Positions 16,647 through 24,623 of a DNA stretch of 55,721 nt are shown piece after piece; within the stretch, counting starts at the first letter, position 1, and the number at the start of each line of letters is the position of its first letter. The translations under genes were made by a program, and so were the position numbers. Under the pieces are notes generated by a model that was not told where the DNA came from, ran no database searches, and saw only the letters and a program-made list of their open reading frames with translations. Source of the stretch: UBA10107 sp963835585 (GTDB lineage: Archaea; Nanobdellota; Nanobdellia; Woesearchaeales; UBA10107); assembly GCA_963835585.1 (NCBI GenBank), contig CAWIGF010000002.1, positions 1 to 55,721 of the forward strand, in the 5' to 3' direction.

Positions 16647-18713
16647 ATGGCAAAAAAAGAAAAACGGGAATACCTTTTCAATGACGAGCTTGGCGGCAAG
16701 ATAGAATACATAAAAGACCGGGTCAAGAAATGGGATGTAGAGGAGAAGAACAAGCACTACAAAAGATACAAGGCTTTCGCAATGACAGCGATGATGACTG
16801 CGCTGGGCTGGTTCGGATATGTAGCGTTGCATAACAAGGAAACTGTAGAGGAATGCGCAAGCATAGCATTCAACACTTCCTCGAAATATGCCAGCGTTGC
16901 ATATGACTCATCAAGAAAATTTCTAAATGATTTGCCATCAAATGTCCGTACGATATATTACAACACAAGGCTGCATCAAATTCCTGGAGATCTAAATGAA
17001 GAATACACGAATACGCATCCGGACGGAACAAAATCAGATTTCAAGCCAAAGGAATATCTGACGGATTCGAACGGGATTGTATATTTGATGGACAAGGATG
17101 GAACTGTGTGTGCGTTGCCAAAAGAGACCAAATTCGCGAAGCGTGCGGACGGCAGGATATATGCATTGCCGAAAGAGACTCCGAATACAGGCGTCATAGC
17201 AGGGTCCAAAAATACGAACGATATACAAACTCAAGGAAGCGGAGATTATTCGTACAACACAGGAACGACATGGTCCGACCCAAATAAAAAAAACAAGTAC
17301 AACGGAGGATCTAATAGCAATAACAGCTATGATTTTGGTACTGGTGGATCTGCTGCGGGAGGAACAAATCAAACTAAAAAGGTACCTCCCGGAACATTAT
17401 TTGAAGCCAAGTCACTTATGTGCATCAAGAAAGGACCGAATGGAACCCTATTTCACTTCAAGCCAGAAGGATATGTCGTGACTTCAAAGGGAGTTACGTA
17501 TGTCAGGGATGACATCGATGAAAAATTCTATGAGCTGCATCATGATGGAACCATTTCTGAAAAGCCCACAAACGACGAGGAAGTAATATGGATAAACAAT
17601 GTTCACCAATCAGTTGATCACTCAGAAGATTATTTCGAATTCCCGAAGAACAAGGGCGGTTCCGGAGAAAGATTCTATGCTAAAGATTCTCCAGTATCGA
17701 TGTGCATAAGGAAGGAGAAAAAAGGAGTGATGCGTTATTTCAATCCGGACGGATATTCCGTGAATTCCAGGGGAACTACTTTTGTGAGAGACATTAAAGG
17801 AAAGAAATTCTATGAATTGCATCATGATGGAATCATCTCTAATAATCCTACGAATGAAAAAGGAGTCAATCTATTTGCCGGCGTCAAGGAATATTTTGAT
17901 CATTCGCAGGATCATTCAGTCACAATCGTCGATAATTCTAATTCGCATCATTCTGAATCGCATCATTTCAATAAAAAAAAGAGCAATCCGAAAAAATCAA
18001 ATCCATACGGGCTTCAGCAGGTATTCGGCGATCTCAATAAGCAGTATGCCAGGAAAAATGAGAAAGGAGATTTCGTCTATTTCACTCCCAGAAAATATCT
18101 GGAAAACGAGGGAACCACTTTCGTGAGAGCGGATAACAACCATCTTTATCCCTTGGAGGAGATAGTCAAGATAACGAAAAGGGCGAACAAGGCAGCTCAG
18201 ACTCCGACCATAAGAGCCAAGCCTACAAAAATCCCATCGCAAAACTACATCGATGATGAAGGATACGATGGCGATACGAATGTCTCGAATACATACATGC
18301 CGCAACAGGAACAATATGATGAGAGAGAGCAATCATATCCAGAAACCAATCAACAGCAGGATTCCTGGACAAGAGTGGAAGGGAATCCTAACGCAAACTA
18401 TACTGTACATAGAAATGGAACAACACATACATTCAAGCCGCGAGAGTATTTGATAAACAACTCCACCGGAAGGCTATTTGTCGTTGATGATGGTGGAGTC
18501 ACAATCGATGTGAGTAGAGCTAAAGATTTATACCATGCATCACCAAATGAATGGACAGTAATCCCCGCGGACCAGAATAGGTTATTCGCCCGGAGAAATC
18601 ACGATGGCACCATAATTAGATTCTGGACTACAAAATACTACATAAACAATTCCACTGGGGTGACATACATATACGATCCTGAAGGATTATTTACGGAGAT
18701 TCGCCCACGATGA
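16647..18713 (+). CDS. membrane-anchored protein with six novel ~45-residue repeats
   Basis: 688 residues from the ATG at 16647, 4 bases after the kinase-like gene. A charged cytoplasmic N-terminus is followed by one transmembrane helix (about 43-61, AFAMTAMMTALGWFGYVAL), so most of the protein is probably outside or otherwise membrane-tethered. Six copies of a motif follow, at about residues 115, 250, 345, 455, 585 and 640. The core is roughly 'Y.....G....F.P..Y......G.tfv.D..G..y.l', as in FKPEGYVVTSKGVTYVRD and FKPREYLINNSTGRLFVVDD. Linkers are rich in N, Q, S and H. No known repeat family recognised. Confidence 0.75.
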   Translation: MAKKEKREYLFNDELGGKIEYIKDRVKKWDVEEKNKHYKRYKAFAMTAMMTALGWFGYVALHNKETVEECASIAFNTSSKYASVAYDSSRKFLNDLPSNVRTIYYNTRLHQIPGDLNEEYTNTHPDGTKSDFKPKEYLTDSNGIVYLMDKDGTVCALPKETKFAKRADGRIYALPKETPNTGVIAGSKNTNDIQTQGSGDYSYNTGTTWSDPNKKNKYNGGSNSNNSYDFGTGGSAAGGTNQTKKVPPGTLFEAKSLMCIKKGPNGTLFHFKPEGYVVTSKGVTYVRDDIDEKFYELHHDGTISEKPTNDEEVIWINNVHQSVDHSEDYFEFPKNKGGSGERFYAKDSPVSMCIRKEKKGVMRYFNPDGYSVNSRGTTFVRDIKGKKFYELHHDGIISNNPTNEKGVNLFAGVKEYFDHSQDHSVTIVDNSNSHHSESHHFNKKKSNPKKSNPYGLQQVFGDLNKQYARKNEKGDFVYFTPRKYLENEGTTFVRADNNHLYPLEEIVKITKRANKAAQTPTIRAKPTKIPSQNYIDDEGYDGDTNVSNTYMPQQEQYDEREQSYPETNQQQDSWTRVEGNPNANYTVHRNGTTHTFKPREYLINNSTGRLFVVDDGGVTIDVSRAKDLYHASPNEWTVIPADQNRLFARRNHDGTIIRFWTTKYYINNSTGVTYIYDPEGLFTEIRPR

Positions 18714-18780
18714 GTCAGCGATATTCCAGAAATGATTTTTATTATGAATTGCACGGCATCGCTTTCTCATTGCAAAACAA

Positions 18781-18807
18781 TATAAATAAGGATATTACCG
18801 GGAATTC
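18781..18807 (+). promoter_or_regulatory. TATA-like box for small secreted peptide
   Basis: The sequence tataaata (18781-18788) is centred about 24 bases before the ATG at 18808, the same spacing as at other leaderless genes here. Confidence 0.55.
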
Positions 18808-18927
18808 ATGAAATCAAGATTAAGAAATGCGGCGTTTTCCGGACTGGCCGCTGTCGTGCTGGCTGCAACTCCTTTGACACTAAAAGGGGATGCTGCCAAA
18901 ATAAAAAAAGGGCATGGCAAAGGGTGA
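18808..18927 (+). CDS. 39-residue putative secreted peptide
   Basis: A short gene encoding MKSRLRNAAFSGLAAVVLAA followed by TPLTLKGDAAKIKKGHGKG. It has the shape of a signal peptide: basic start, hydrophobic A/V/L core and a small-residue cleavage region. This would leave a very short, Lys/Gly-rich mature peptide. It has its own TATA-like box. It lies just after the repeat-protein gene and may belong to the same system. Real expression is uncertain because of its size. Confidence 0.5.
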   Translation: MKSRLRNAAFSGLAAVVLAATPLTLKGDAAKIKKGHGKG

Positions 18928-18948
18928 TGTCATTTCTAGTTCAAGGAA

Positions 18949-19575
18949 TTACTTAACCGCTTCGATATTGAATCCCTTTATTCCCCATTGCGTCATTGAC
19001 GAGCATTTGAATCTGGTGAACTTGGAGAATAGCATATCGATCTCTTCCCTGGTGAAATAATGGTGCATCATGTGCTTGTCGTCTTCCATCCCTCCAAGAT
19101 ATGTATTCTTTTCTATTTTTTTTCCGATGCCGCATGTCTTATCTTTACTGGACATTAGGTTAGTCACGAGCATTCCTTTCGGTTTGAGGATGCGGTATAT
19201 CTCATTTACTGCATCCTGATTGTCCTTCAGTAGTCCATGGCTGAGTACATTCATGCACCAGACTGCATTGAAATAATTGCTAGGGTAATGCGTATGCCTC
19301 ATGTCAGCGACCTTGAACTTGATGTTTTTCAGATTGAGAAGTTTGGCTTTCTTTTTTGTGATGGCTACTCCTGTTTTAGATGCATCCAACGCATAGACCG
19401 AGAATCCTTGTCTTGCCAGATATACAGTGTTCCTGCCGGTGCCGCATCCGAGATCTAAGACCTTCTTGCATTTCCTTCTTTTGAAAATTTTGGAATATTT
19501 CCTTACTTCAGGACCTATGTCCTTGTAAAGATCTCCTTCTTTCTTGTATACTACTTCCCAGCCTTTTGATTTCAT
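18949..19575 (-). CDS. class I SAM-dependent methyltransferase
   Basis: A 208-residue Rossmann-fold methyltransferase. Motif I is VLDLGCGTGRN (residues 40-50), with the acidic end of strand 2 in VYALDASK, motif II-like KVADMRH, and NAVWCMNVLSH at motif III/IV. It resembles TehB/UbiE-type small-molecule methyltransferases. Substrate unknown. It ends convergent with the island and starts 4 bases after the stop of the acetyltransferase, so those two form a transcription unit. Confidence 0.88.
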   Translation of the reverse strand: MKSKGWEVVYKKEGDLYKDIGPEVRKYSKIFKRRKCKKVLDLGCGTGRNTVYLARQGFSVYALDASKTGVAITKKKAKLLNLKNIKFKVADMRHTHYPSNYFNAVWCMNVLSHGLLKDNQDAVNEIYRILKPKGMLVTNLMSSKDKTCGIGKKIEKNTYLGGMEDDKHMMHHYFTREEIDMLFSKFTRFKCSSMTQWGIKGFNIEAVK

Positions 19576-19579
19576 TTTG

Positions 19580-20005
19580 TCATCTCTGTAGTTTTTTGCT
19601 ATAGATTATTAATTTCTTGCTCGGTTTGTATTTTCGGTTCTCACAGAATTTCCTCATGTTCCTGTTCCAGTCGTAGACAAGAAAAAGTATTGATTTGACC
19701 TTCTTTTCTTTTGCAAGCTCTTCCAATTTGTTCAACATTAGATTCCCAATCCCTTTTTTTCGTGCTTGTTTAGAAACAACAATACTATTCAAAAAGACAT
19801 ATTCCTTCTCAATTTCTGCGTTTAGTGCACCCATTATTTTTTTATTTTCTTCGGCAACCAAAAGAACCCTTCCATGTTTCATAAAATCAGAAAAGTATTC
19901 TTTTTCATGTTTTTCGCCAGGAAAAGCCATAATTTCTTTGATTCCTGAATATAACCTAATCAATCCAGAAATGTCGCTTTTCTTCGCATTTCGTATTTTT
20001 ATCAT
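19580..20005 (-). CDS. GNAT-family N-acetyltransferase
   Basis: A 141-residue GNAT enzyme. The acetyl-CoA loop is SKQARKKGIGNLMLNKL (Q/R-x-x-G-x-G), preceded by the usual beta-4 strand VFLNSIVV. The C-terminal ENRKYKPSKKLIIY takes the place of the motif-B 'GF' region. Its ATG overlaps the stop of the DUF2779 remnant (ATGA), so it was probably once co-translated with a complete DUF2779 gene. It now follows HepT. Confidence 0.85.
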   Translation of the reverse strand: MIKIRNAKKSDISGLIRLYSGIKEIMAFPGEKHEKEYFSDFMKHGRVLLVAEENKKIMGALNAEIEKEYVFLNSIVVSKQARKKGIGNLMLNKLEELAKEKKVKSILFLVYDWNRNMRKFCENRKYKPSKKLIIYSKKLQR

Positions 20006-20052
20006 TTTGTTATATCTTTTAATTTCTCAATTATTAAAATCATCGCTTCCGT
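20006..20052 (-). repeat. DUF2779 3'-end repeat, copy 3 (right edge of island)
   Basis: Encodes TEAMILIIEKLKDITK-stop, the same tail as the remnant at 5950. Bases 20012-20041 match 6246-6275 at 28 of 30 positions in the same orientation. The HepT stop codon (20040-20042) lies inside it in another frame. Confidence 0.75.
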
Positions 20053-20441
20053 ATCTGCTCCAGGAATTCATCCACGTCATCGATAAGCTCTTCCGTTATC
20101 GAATGGAACACGAGCTCGTCATCTACAGTCCCGTACTCATGAGCGATGATGTTGCGCATTCCCTTAGCGTCCTTCAGTTTTTCCGATAGTGATTGAGTGA
20201 TGATTTTTGCCTTGACAAGGATGTCGAATGACATAGTCTCTGAATCAGGCATGCCGAGGTTTCGTTCCTTGATTATGAGCACGGCGATACCTGCAATGGC
20301 TTCCATGATCTTCTCGAAATACCTCTCGCATGCCGCTTTGGTCCTGATATCTAGGTATTCATCAAGGTCGTGCGGCAATATCTCTTGCAATTCAGAACTG
20401 TACGTCTCTAATTCCTCGCACTTATCGTCTATCCTGCTCAT
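20040..20441 (-). CDS. hepT: HepT-family toxin (DUF86, HEPN ribonuclease)
   Basis: A 133-residue HEPN-domain toxin. The diagnostic Rx4HxY motif is present as RNIIAHEY (R-NIIA-H-E-Y), the ribonuclease motif of the DUF86/HepT family. It is encoded directly after its MNT antitoxin with a 20-base overlap. In known pairs MNT inactivates HepT by AMPylating or binding near the tyrosine of this motif. The last residues and stop come from the DUF2779-derived repeat, but the catalytic region is upstream and intact. Confidence 0.9.
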   Translation of the reverse strand: MSRIDDKCEELETYSSELQEILPHDLDEYLDIRTKAACERYFEKIMEAIAGIAVLIIKERNLGMPDSETMSFDILVKAKIITQSLSEKLKDAKGMRNIIAHEYGTVDDELVFHSITEELIDDVDEFLEQIRKR

Positions 20442-20922
20442 AAATTATCTTTCCCGCATCTATCCCTTTTCTTATCTTCTCAGGAAGTATATTATATACT
20501 TGGACGTCGATGCGCTTGTCAGTCTTTCCCATGATCCTTGCCCTGAATTTCGTGGCTTCATTCAAGTTAGTTTCCGAGAACTCCACAGCGATGTCCACAT
20601 CTGAGAATAAGGTAAGCTTGTTTTGAGTTGCGGAACCGAAGAGCGTTATGCGCCTTATCTTGTCGTGAAGGATGTCATTCAATATTATTTCCTTTGTTTC
20701 CTGTATCCTGTTCTTTATTTCCTCCCCTTTCTTTAGTTCGGAAACGAACGGCGCCAGTTTCTTTATGATCTCGAATTTCTTCCGTATATCTCGCGATAAT
20801 CTGTTCTTTTCCGATTGGGTGAGAGAGACGCCGTATAATTGCTTCTCGATGATGAGCAATTCTTTCTTTCCGAACACTTTCCGCATATCCTTGTCGTTCT
20901 TGATTATAGTTAGTAAAGACAT
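20422..20922 (-). CDS. mntA: MNT-type nucleotidyltransferase antitoxin
   Basis: A 166-residue minimal nucleotidyltransferase. The active-site motif GSATQNKLTLFSDVDIAVEF (GSx10DxD) is intact, so AMPylation activity is plausible. The N-terminal 70 residues are a helical extension longer than in typical MntA. It forms a toxin-antitoxin pair with the overlapping HepT gene. Two tandem inverted repeats overlap its promoter. Confidence 0.9.
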   Translation of the reverse strand: MSLLTIIKNDKDMRKVFGKKELLIIEKQLYGVSLTQSEKNRLSRDIRKKFEIIKKLAPFVSELKKGEEIKNRIQETKEIILNDILHDKIRRITLFGSATQNKLTLFSDVDIAVEFSETNLNEATKFRARIMGKTDKRIDVQVYNILPEKIRKGIDAGKIIYEQDRR

Positions 20923-20923
20923 T

Positions 20924-20973
20924 ATAACCTCAATTATGGTTATTATAACCTAAATAATGGTTATATTTAAAGG
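20924..20973 (-). promoter_or_regulatory. promoter with two tandem operators for MNT/HepT
   Basis: Two perfect copies of ATAACC-n8-GGTTAT (20924-20943 and 20945-20964), start to start 21 bases, about two helical turns. The TATA-like box tttaaatata (minus strand, about 20964-20973) abuts the second copy. A toxin-antitoxin complex binding both sites would block transcription. Confidence 0.75.
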
Positions 20974-20998
20974 TTTTGGATTAGATTACATAGCTCTT

Positions 20999-21382
20999 CT
21001 AGATTATCATCACGCTGGGAAGCCCTTCAAAATCATAATCGCATGTTACAAGCGTGGCTTCCTCTTCCTGGGCCAGCGCCAGATGCAACGCGTCCGCCAA
21101 TCCGAATTTCGGCTTCTTGTTCCGTATCGTGTTCTTTAGTTTCCCGGAATTTACCGCGACTTCCACTGATATGTTCAGGATTGCGGCCTTGCTCTCTATG
21201 AACTGGAGCGCTTTCCTGAAATCGTTTTTTTCTTTTTCGAATTTGTCCGAAAGTTCCGCTATCGCTATTATGCCCGTGCCTATCGTCTCCTTCTCAACTA
21301 TCTCCTGTATCTTCCTGCCCTTCTCGCTTCCCCTGAAATATTCGATCCATGCTGAGCTGTCAAGGACGTATTTAGTCTTCAT
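20999..21382 (-). CDS. vapC: VapC toxin, PIN-domain ribonuclease
   Basis: A 127-residue PIN-domain protein. The acidic catalytic residues are visible: LDSSAWIEY (D8), a Glu in AIAELSDK, the D in LADALHLALA, and VTCDYDFEG near the C-terminus. It overlaps the VapB gene by 11 bases. Member of the VapBC type II toxin-antitoxin family; targets are usually tRNA or rRNA, not predictable here. Confidence 0.92.
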   Translation of the reverse strand: MKTKYVLDSSAWIEYFRGSEKGRKIQEIVEKETIGTGIIAIAELSDKFEKEKNDFRKALQFIESKAAILNISVEVAVNSGKLKNTIRNKKPKFGLADALHLALAQEEEATLVTCDYDFEGLPSVMII

Positions 21383-21569
21383 CGAATTTCATCCTGTCTT
21401 CTTTTTTCCATGCGTTCAGCTTGAACGAGCCGAACATGGACGAGGCGACTTTCGTCTTTGTCTTAACAAGCTCTTGTATTATCTGGTCGTATGACGAGGC
21501 CTGTTCCTTCTTCTTCAGGCCGTCTAGGACCTGCTTCGTGGCGTCCGATACCTGTATTGTGGTTGTCAT
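21372..21569 (-). CDS. vapB: VapB-type antitoxin
   Basis: A 65-residue antitoxin. The N-terminal part (MTTTIQVSDATKQVLDGLKK) is a DNA-binding ribbon-helix-helix-like domain. The C-terminal acidic tail (KKEDRMKFDED) probably binds VapC. A palindrome, GCTATA-GT-TATAGC at 21572-21585, lies 3 bases upstream of the start and between it and the TATA-like box, which fits autorepression. Confidence 0.88.
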   Translation of the reverse strand: MTTTIQVSDATKQVLDGLKKKEQASSYDQIIQELVKTKTKVASSMFGSFKLNAWKKEDRMKFDED

Positions 21570-21571
21570 AT

Positions 21572-21598
21572 GCTATAGTTATAGCTATAAATATTTAA
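21572..21598 (-). promoter_or_regulatory. vapBC promoter/operator
   Basis: Inverted repeat GCTATA-n2-TATAGC (21572-21585) next to a TATA-like box tttaaatatttat (minus strand, centre about 21592), 23 bases from the vapB ATG. Confidence 0.7.
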
Positions 21599-21643
21599 AG
21601 GTTTGGATTAGATATTTACAATATAGAAGATAATAAACACAAG

Positions 21644-21691
21644 CTATAAATAGTAGTATGGAGTAGTATTTTCTACTATAAAGTGGTTAAA
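21644..21691 (+). promoter_or_regulatory. promoter/operator of the RHH-HTH-helicase gene set
   Basis: TATA-like box ctataaata (21644-21652), then inverted repeat GGAGTA-n8-TACTAT (21660-21679). The arms and 8-base spacing match the sites at 12572 and 30803. Confidence 0.6.
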
Positions 21692-21862
21692 ATGAAAGTA
21701 AAACTAAGCGTCTCGATGGACAAGGAACTTGCGCTTCAAGCAGACAAAGCGATAGCTGAAGGCCGCTTCAGGAATAAATCTCACATCGTCGAATATGCAC
21801 TGAAATCGTTCTTGAAAGGTGAGAAGAAACAAAACTTTTTGGAGAGCCATAGAATAAAATGA
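21692..21862 (+). CDS. small ribbon-helix-helix protein, 56 aa
   Basis: A 56-residue CopG/Arc-type protein: MKVKLSVSMDKELALQADKA, then FRNKSHIVEYALKSFLKG, which is the strand-helix-helix pattern of antitoxins and plasmid copy-control repressors. Its stop overlaps the next gene's ATG (ATGA). Being first in the operon behind a palindromic promoter, it is a good candidate for the local repressor. It could be an antitoxin, though the next gene is not a known toxin. Confidence 0.75.
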   Translation: MKVKLSVSMDKELALQADKAIAEGRFRNKSHIVEYALKSFLKGEKKQNFLESHRIK

Positions 21863-23570
21863 AAATTTCACTATCAAACAGAAAGCTAGAGAACAAAGTC
21901 AGGGACAAAGAAATACCGACAAAGCAGGACTTAAAGAAACAATATTTGATCGAAAGAAAAACTGCAGAGGAAATTGGGGAAAAGTATGGCGCTAGTCAAG
22001 GCTCTGCTCTTAGATGGTTAAGGCATTATGAAATTCCAATAAGATCTCCGCAGGAGAGTAGATTAGAAAATCCTCTTGCAAGAATCCCAACAAAAGAGGA
22101 ATTGATTGAGGATTATATCATTAAAAGAAAAAATGGTACATGGATTGCAAAAAAATATAAGGTCAGCCCTGGTGTTATTTATGGCGCCCTGGAAGAATAT
22201 AAAATCGAAACAAGAAAAAATAATGAATCAAAATTTTTATTTCATGATGCAAAAATCCCCACAAAAAAAGAACTACTGGAACTATATATCAAAGACAAGA
22301 AAACCATAGCTGAAATTGGAGAAATTTGCAAAGTTAGTTCTGCTGTAATCAGCGATAGACTCGACAAATTCAGAATATCCAAGAGATCTTTGTCAGAATC
22401 AAAGTTGGCTCCAGACGCAAAAATCCCCACAAAAAAAGAATTGATTCGATGGTATGTGAAGGAATGGAAAAGTGTACAAAAAATTGCAGAAATGTGCAAG
22501 GTCAGTAGTCCAATAATCCTAAATAAATTACGCGCATATCACATCCCAGTAGGGACTCGTTTATTAAAATTACTGCTTCAATCAAAAATACTGACAGAAG
22601 ATAAATTGAAGGATCTTTATCTGATTAAAAAAAATCTATCACTTATATTTCTGAACGTTACAAAACAGATAGGACAATAGTATCTGACTTATTAGACAAA
22701 TACGAAATCAAAAGAAGATCCATTTCCGAATCAAAGTTGGCTCCAGACGCAAAAATCCCCACAAAAAAAGAATTGATTCGATGGTACCTGAAAGAAGAAA
22801 AAAGTCCTTACGAAATAGCACGGGAATGCAAGGTAAGTTACCCTGTAATTTATGGCCTATTAAAAAAATATAAAATAAGAATAAAATCAATTTCAGAATG
22901 GAGATTATCAGAAAATGCGAAAATCCCCACCGAAAAAGAACTGAGGAAGCTTTACCTTGAAGATAAGAAAACGAGCAGAGAGATTGCAAATGAGTATAAT
23001 GTAAGTCCATCCTTTATTCTTAGGCTTTTGAAAGAAAATAAAATACAAATAAGGTATTGCAACGAAAGACCTAGCAAATGTTTTAAAAAACTTGTATCGA
23101 ACAAAACATTTCAATCTCTCTTTGAAATAAAAAAACAGCTTCCAAGCGACGCCTACGTCATAGATGATGTGATTAGAGAGATGTATTCTGGTGAGTTCAA
23201 GAGCTATGAGGAATTCGAAAAAGCAAGCACGCAGGCGATGAAAGAATTAAGCGATGTTGCCAATAGTGGTTTTACAAATCTTGGTGCATACATGGGGCCA
23301 CATACAGTAAAACATGCTCCTGCTTTGCCAGTACTTCTCGGTAAAGTATTCAAAGCAATAGGCACCACTGAAATGAGCACCTCGCTTGAAAATAAACTGT
23401 TCCGATTATACAAATCGCATTACGGGCCGATGTTTAATGACAACCCAAAGAAGACAATCGCAGAAATGAAAAAGCGGACAGCAAACAGCGAAGGAAAAAA
23501 GAAAGAGATTTACCAAAATTTAGAGAAACACTACAAGGAAACGCTTGATGTATTGAGGGAAGCGCAATGA
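21859..23570 (+). CDS. protein with seven tandem HTH units, split by a frameshift
   Basis: Two open frames (21859-22680 and 22650-23570) join into one protein if one A is added to the run of eight A at 22627-22634; the sequence then continues LYLIKKKSITYISERYKTDR without a break. The joined protein has seven units of about 55 residues, each 'IPTKKEL...Y....KS...IA..CKVS..VI...L..Y.I..RS.SESKL', i.e. a helix-turn-helix with linker. A unique 150-residue C-terminal domain follows. A truncated SNF2 helicase gene overlaps its end by 4 bases. The frameshift may be an assembly error, inactivation or slippage. The tandem HTH units suggest long-site DNA binding. Confidence 0.75.
22396..22454 (+). repeat. 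59-bp exact direct repeat, copy 1 (within HTH units)
   Basis: Identical to 22728-22786. It covers the end of one HTH unit's linker and the start of the next (SKLAPDAKIPTKKELIRWY). Confidence 0.9.
22728..22786 (+). repeat. 59-bp exact direct repeat, copy 2
   Basis: Identical to 22396-22454, 332 bases downstream, in the part after the frameshift. The identity at DNA level, against divergent sequence in other units, points to recent unit duplication or gene conversion. Confidence 0.9.
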
Positions 23571-24511
23571 ATCTTCGAAACTATCAAGCCGAGGCAGTAA
23601 AGGAGATTCTTCATAAAAAACGAGTAATTCTCGCGGATGACATGAATCTCGGCAAGTGCGCAGAAACGATATCGGTGAAAAATGTACTCGAATCACGCCT
23701 AAATGAACCTGTCAAGACACTCATATCTTGCCCTGGCCCAACTATCCAACATTGGAAGGATGAGATCGGCGAGTGGTATAAAAAGAAGCATCCGAAAATA
23801 ATCACCGTAAACTCAGATACCTATGACTCTGATCTGCATAACACGAAGGGAGCCGATTTCGTATTGACTGGCTATCATACTCTTTCCCAAATAGTTAAAA
23901 ACAAAGAAACAAGAATGCTAGAGAACGTACAGCCATATTTTGGCATTATCGACGAAGGGCACAATGCAAAAAATCCCGATTCCTTACGAAGCATGGCTGT
24001 TGTACGAGCATTCGACCCTTCAGAATACCTTGCCATAGCGACAGGAACACCAATACCAAACACACTTGTCGATATCTACATGTTGCTCCATCTTCTTGAT
24101 AAAAAGAAATTCCCTCTTGATTCACTCAACACAAAACAAATACTTTCTCGATTCTATGCTCAATTTAAAAAGAATCCAGGGGTCATTAGCGATGTCATCA
24201 ACGATCATATAATTCAAAGATCAGCAAATGAATATCTCAAGGGAAAGATGCCAGACATCGAGCATCAACCGCAAAGATTCTGGCAATCCAATATCGCGCC
24301 CTACTTTTTCGCTTATCAGCCATTTTTGATAACCGATGTCATCTCTGTCGCATATCATGAAACTCAACCCGGTCCATGCCGTGTAGCTTATCCTGTCGCT
24401 GATTTCATCAGGAAGATGGAAGCGAAAGTCAGGTTCTATCTCCTCGATTTGAGTTCCTTTCAAAGAAATATTATCAACCTGCTGTTCCGCCATCATCCGA
24501 GCACAATCTAA
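23567..24511 (+). CDS. truncated SNF2-type helicase (N-terminal ATPase half)
   Basis: An SNF2-family translocase fragment. Q-like/Walker A region ILADDMNLGKCAETI (the usual GLGKT is NLGKC, so motif I is altered), motif Ia ISCPGPTIQHWKDE, motif II IIDEGHNAKN, and motif III ATGTPIPN are all present. After about residue 230 (LKGKMPDIEH) similarity stops and the second RecA-like lobe with motifs IV-VI is absent, so it is unlikely to be an active translocase. The last 80 codons read better on the opposite strand (about 24275-24514), suggesting a rearrangement. Coupled to the HTH-array gene. Confidence 0.8.
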   Translation: MNLRNYQAEAVKEILHKKRVILADDMNLGKCAETISVKNVLESRLNEPVKTLISCPGPTIQHWKDEIGEWYKKKHPKIITVNSDTYDSDLHNTKGADFVLTGYHTLSQIVKNKETRMLENVQPYFGIIDEGHNAKNPDSLRSMAVVRAFDPSEYLAIATGTPIPNTLVDIYMLLHLLDKKKFPLDSLNTKQILSRFYAQFKKNPGVISDVINDHIIQRSANEYLKGKMPDIEHQPQRFWQSNIAPYFFAYQPFLITDVISVAYHETQPGPCRVAYPVADFIRKMEAKVRFYLLDLSSFQRNIINLLFRHHPSTI

Positions 24512-24623
24512 CATACTTAAATAGTTTTCGTTGAAGCGATCGCTAAGTCTTATTGAATCTAATCGATATCAGGTTCTTTAAATAAGTCATGAACAGTCAT
24601 TAAGAAAAATGTCTGGCGAATAT

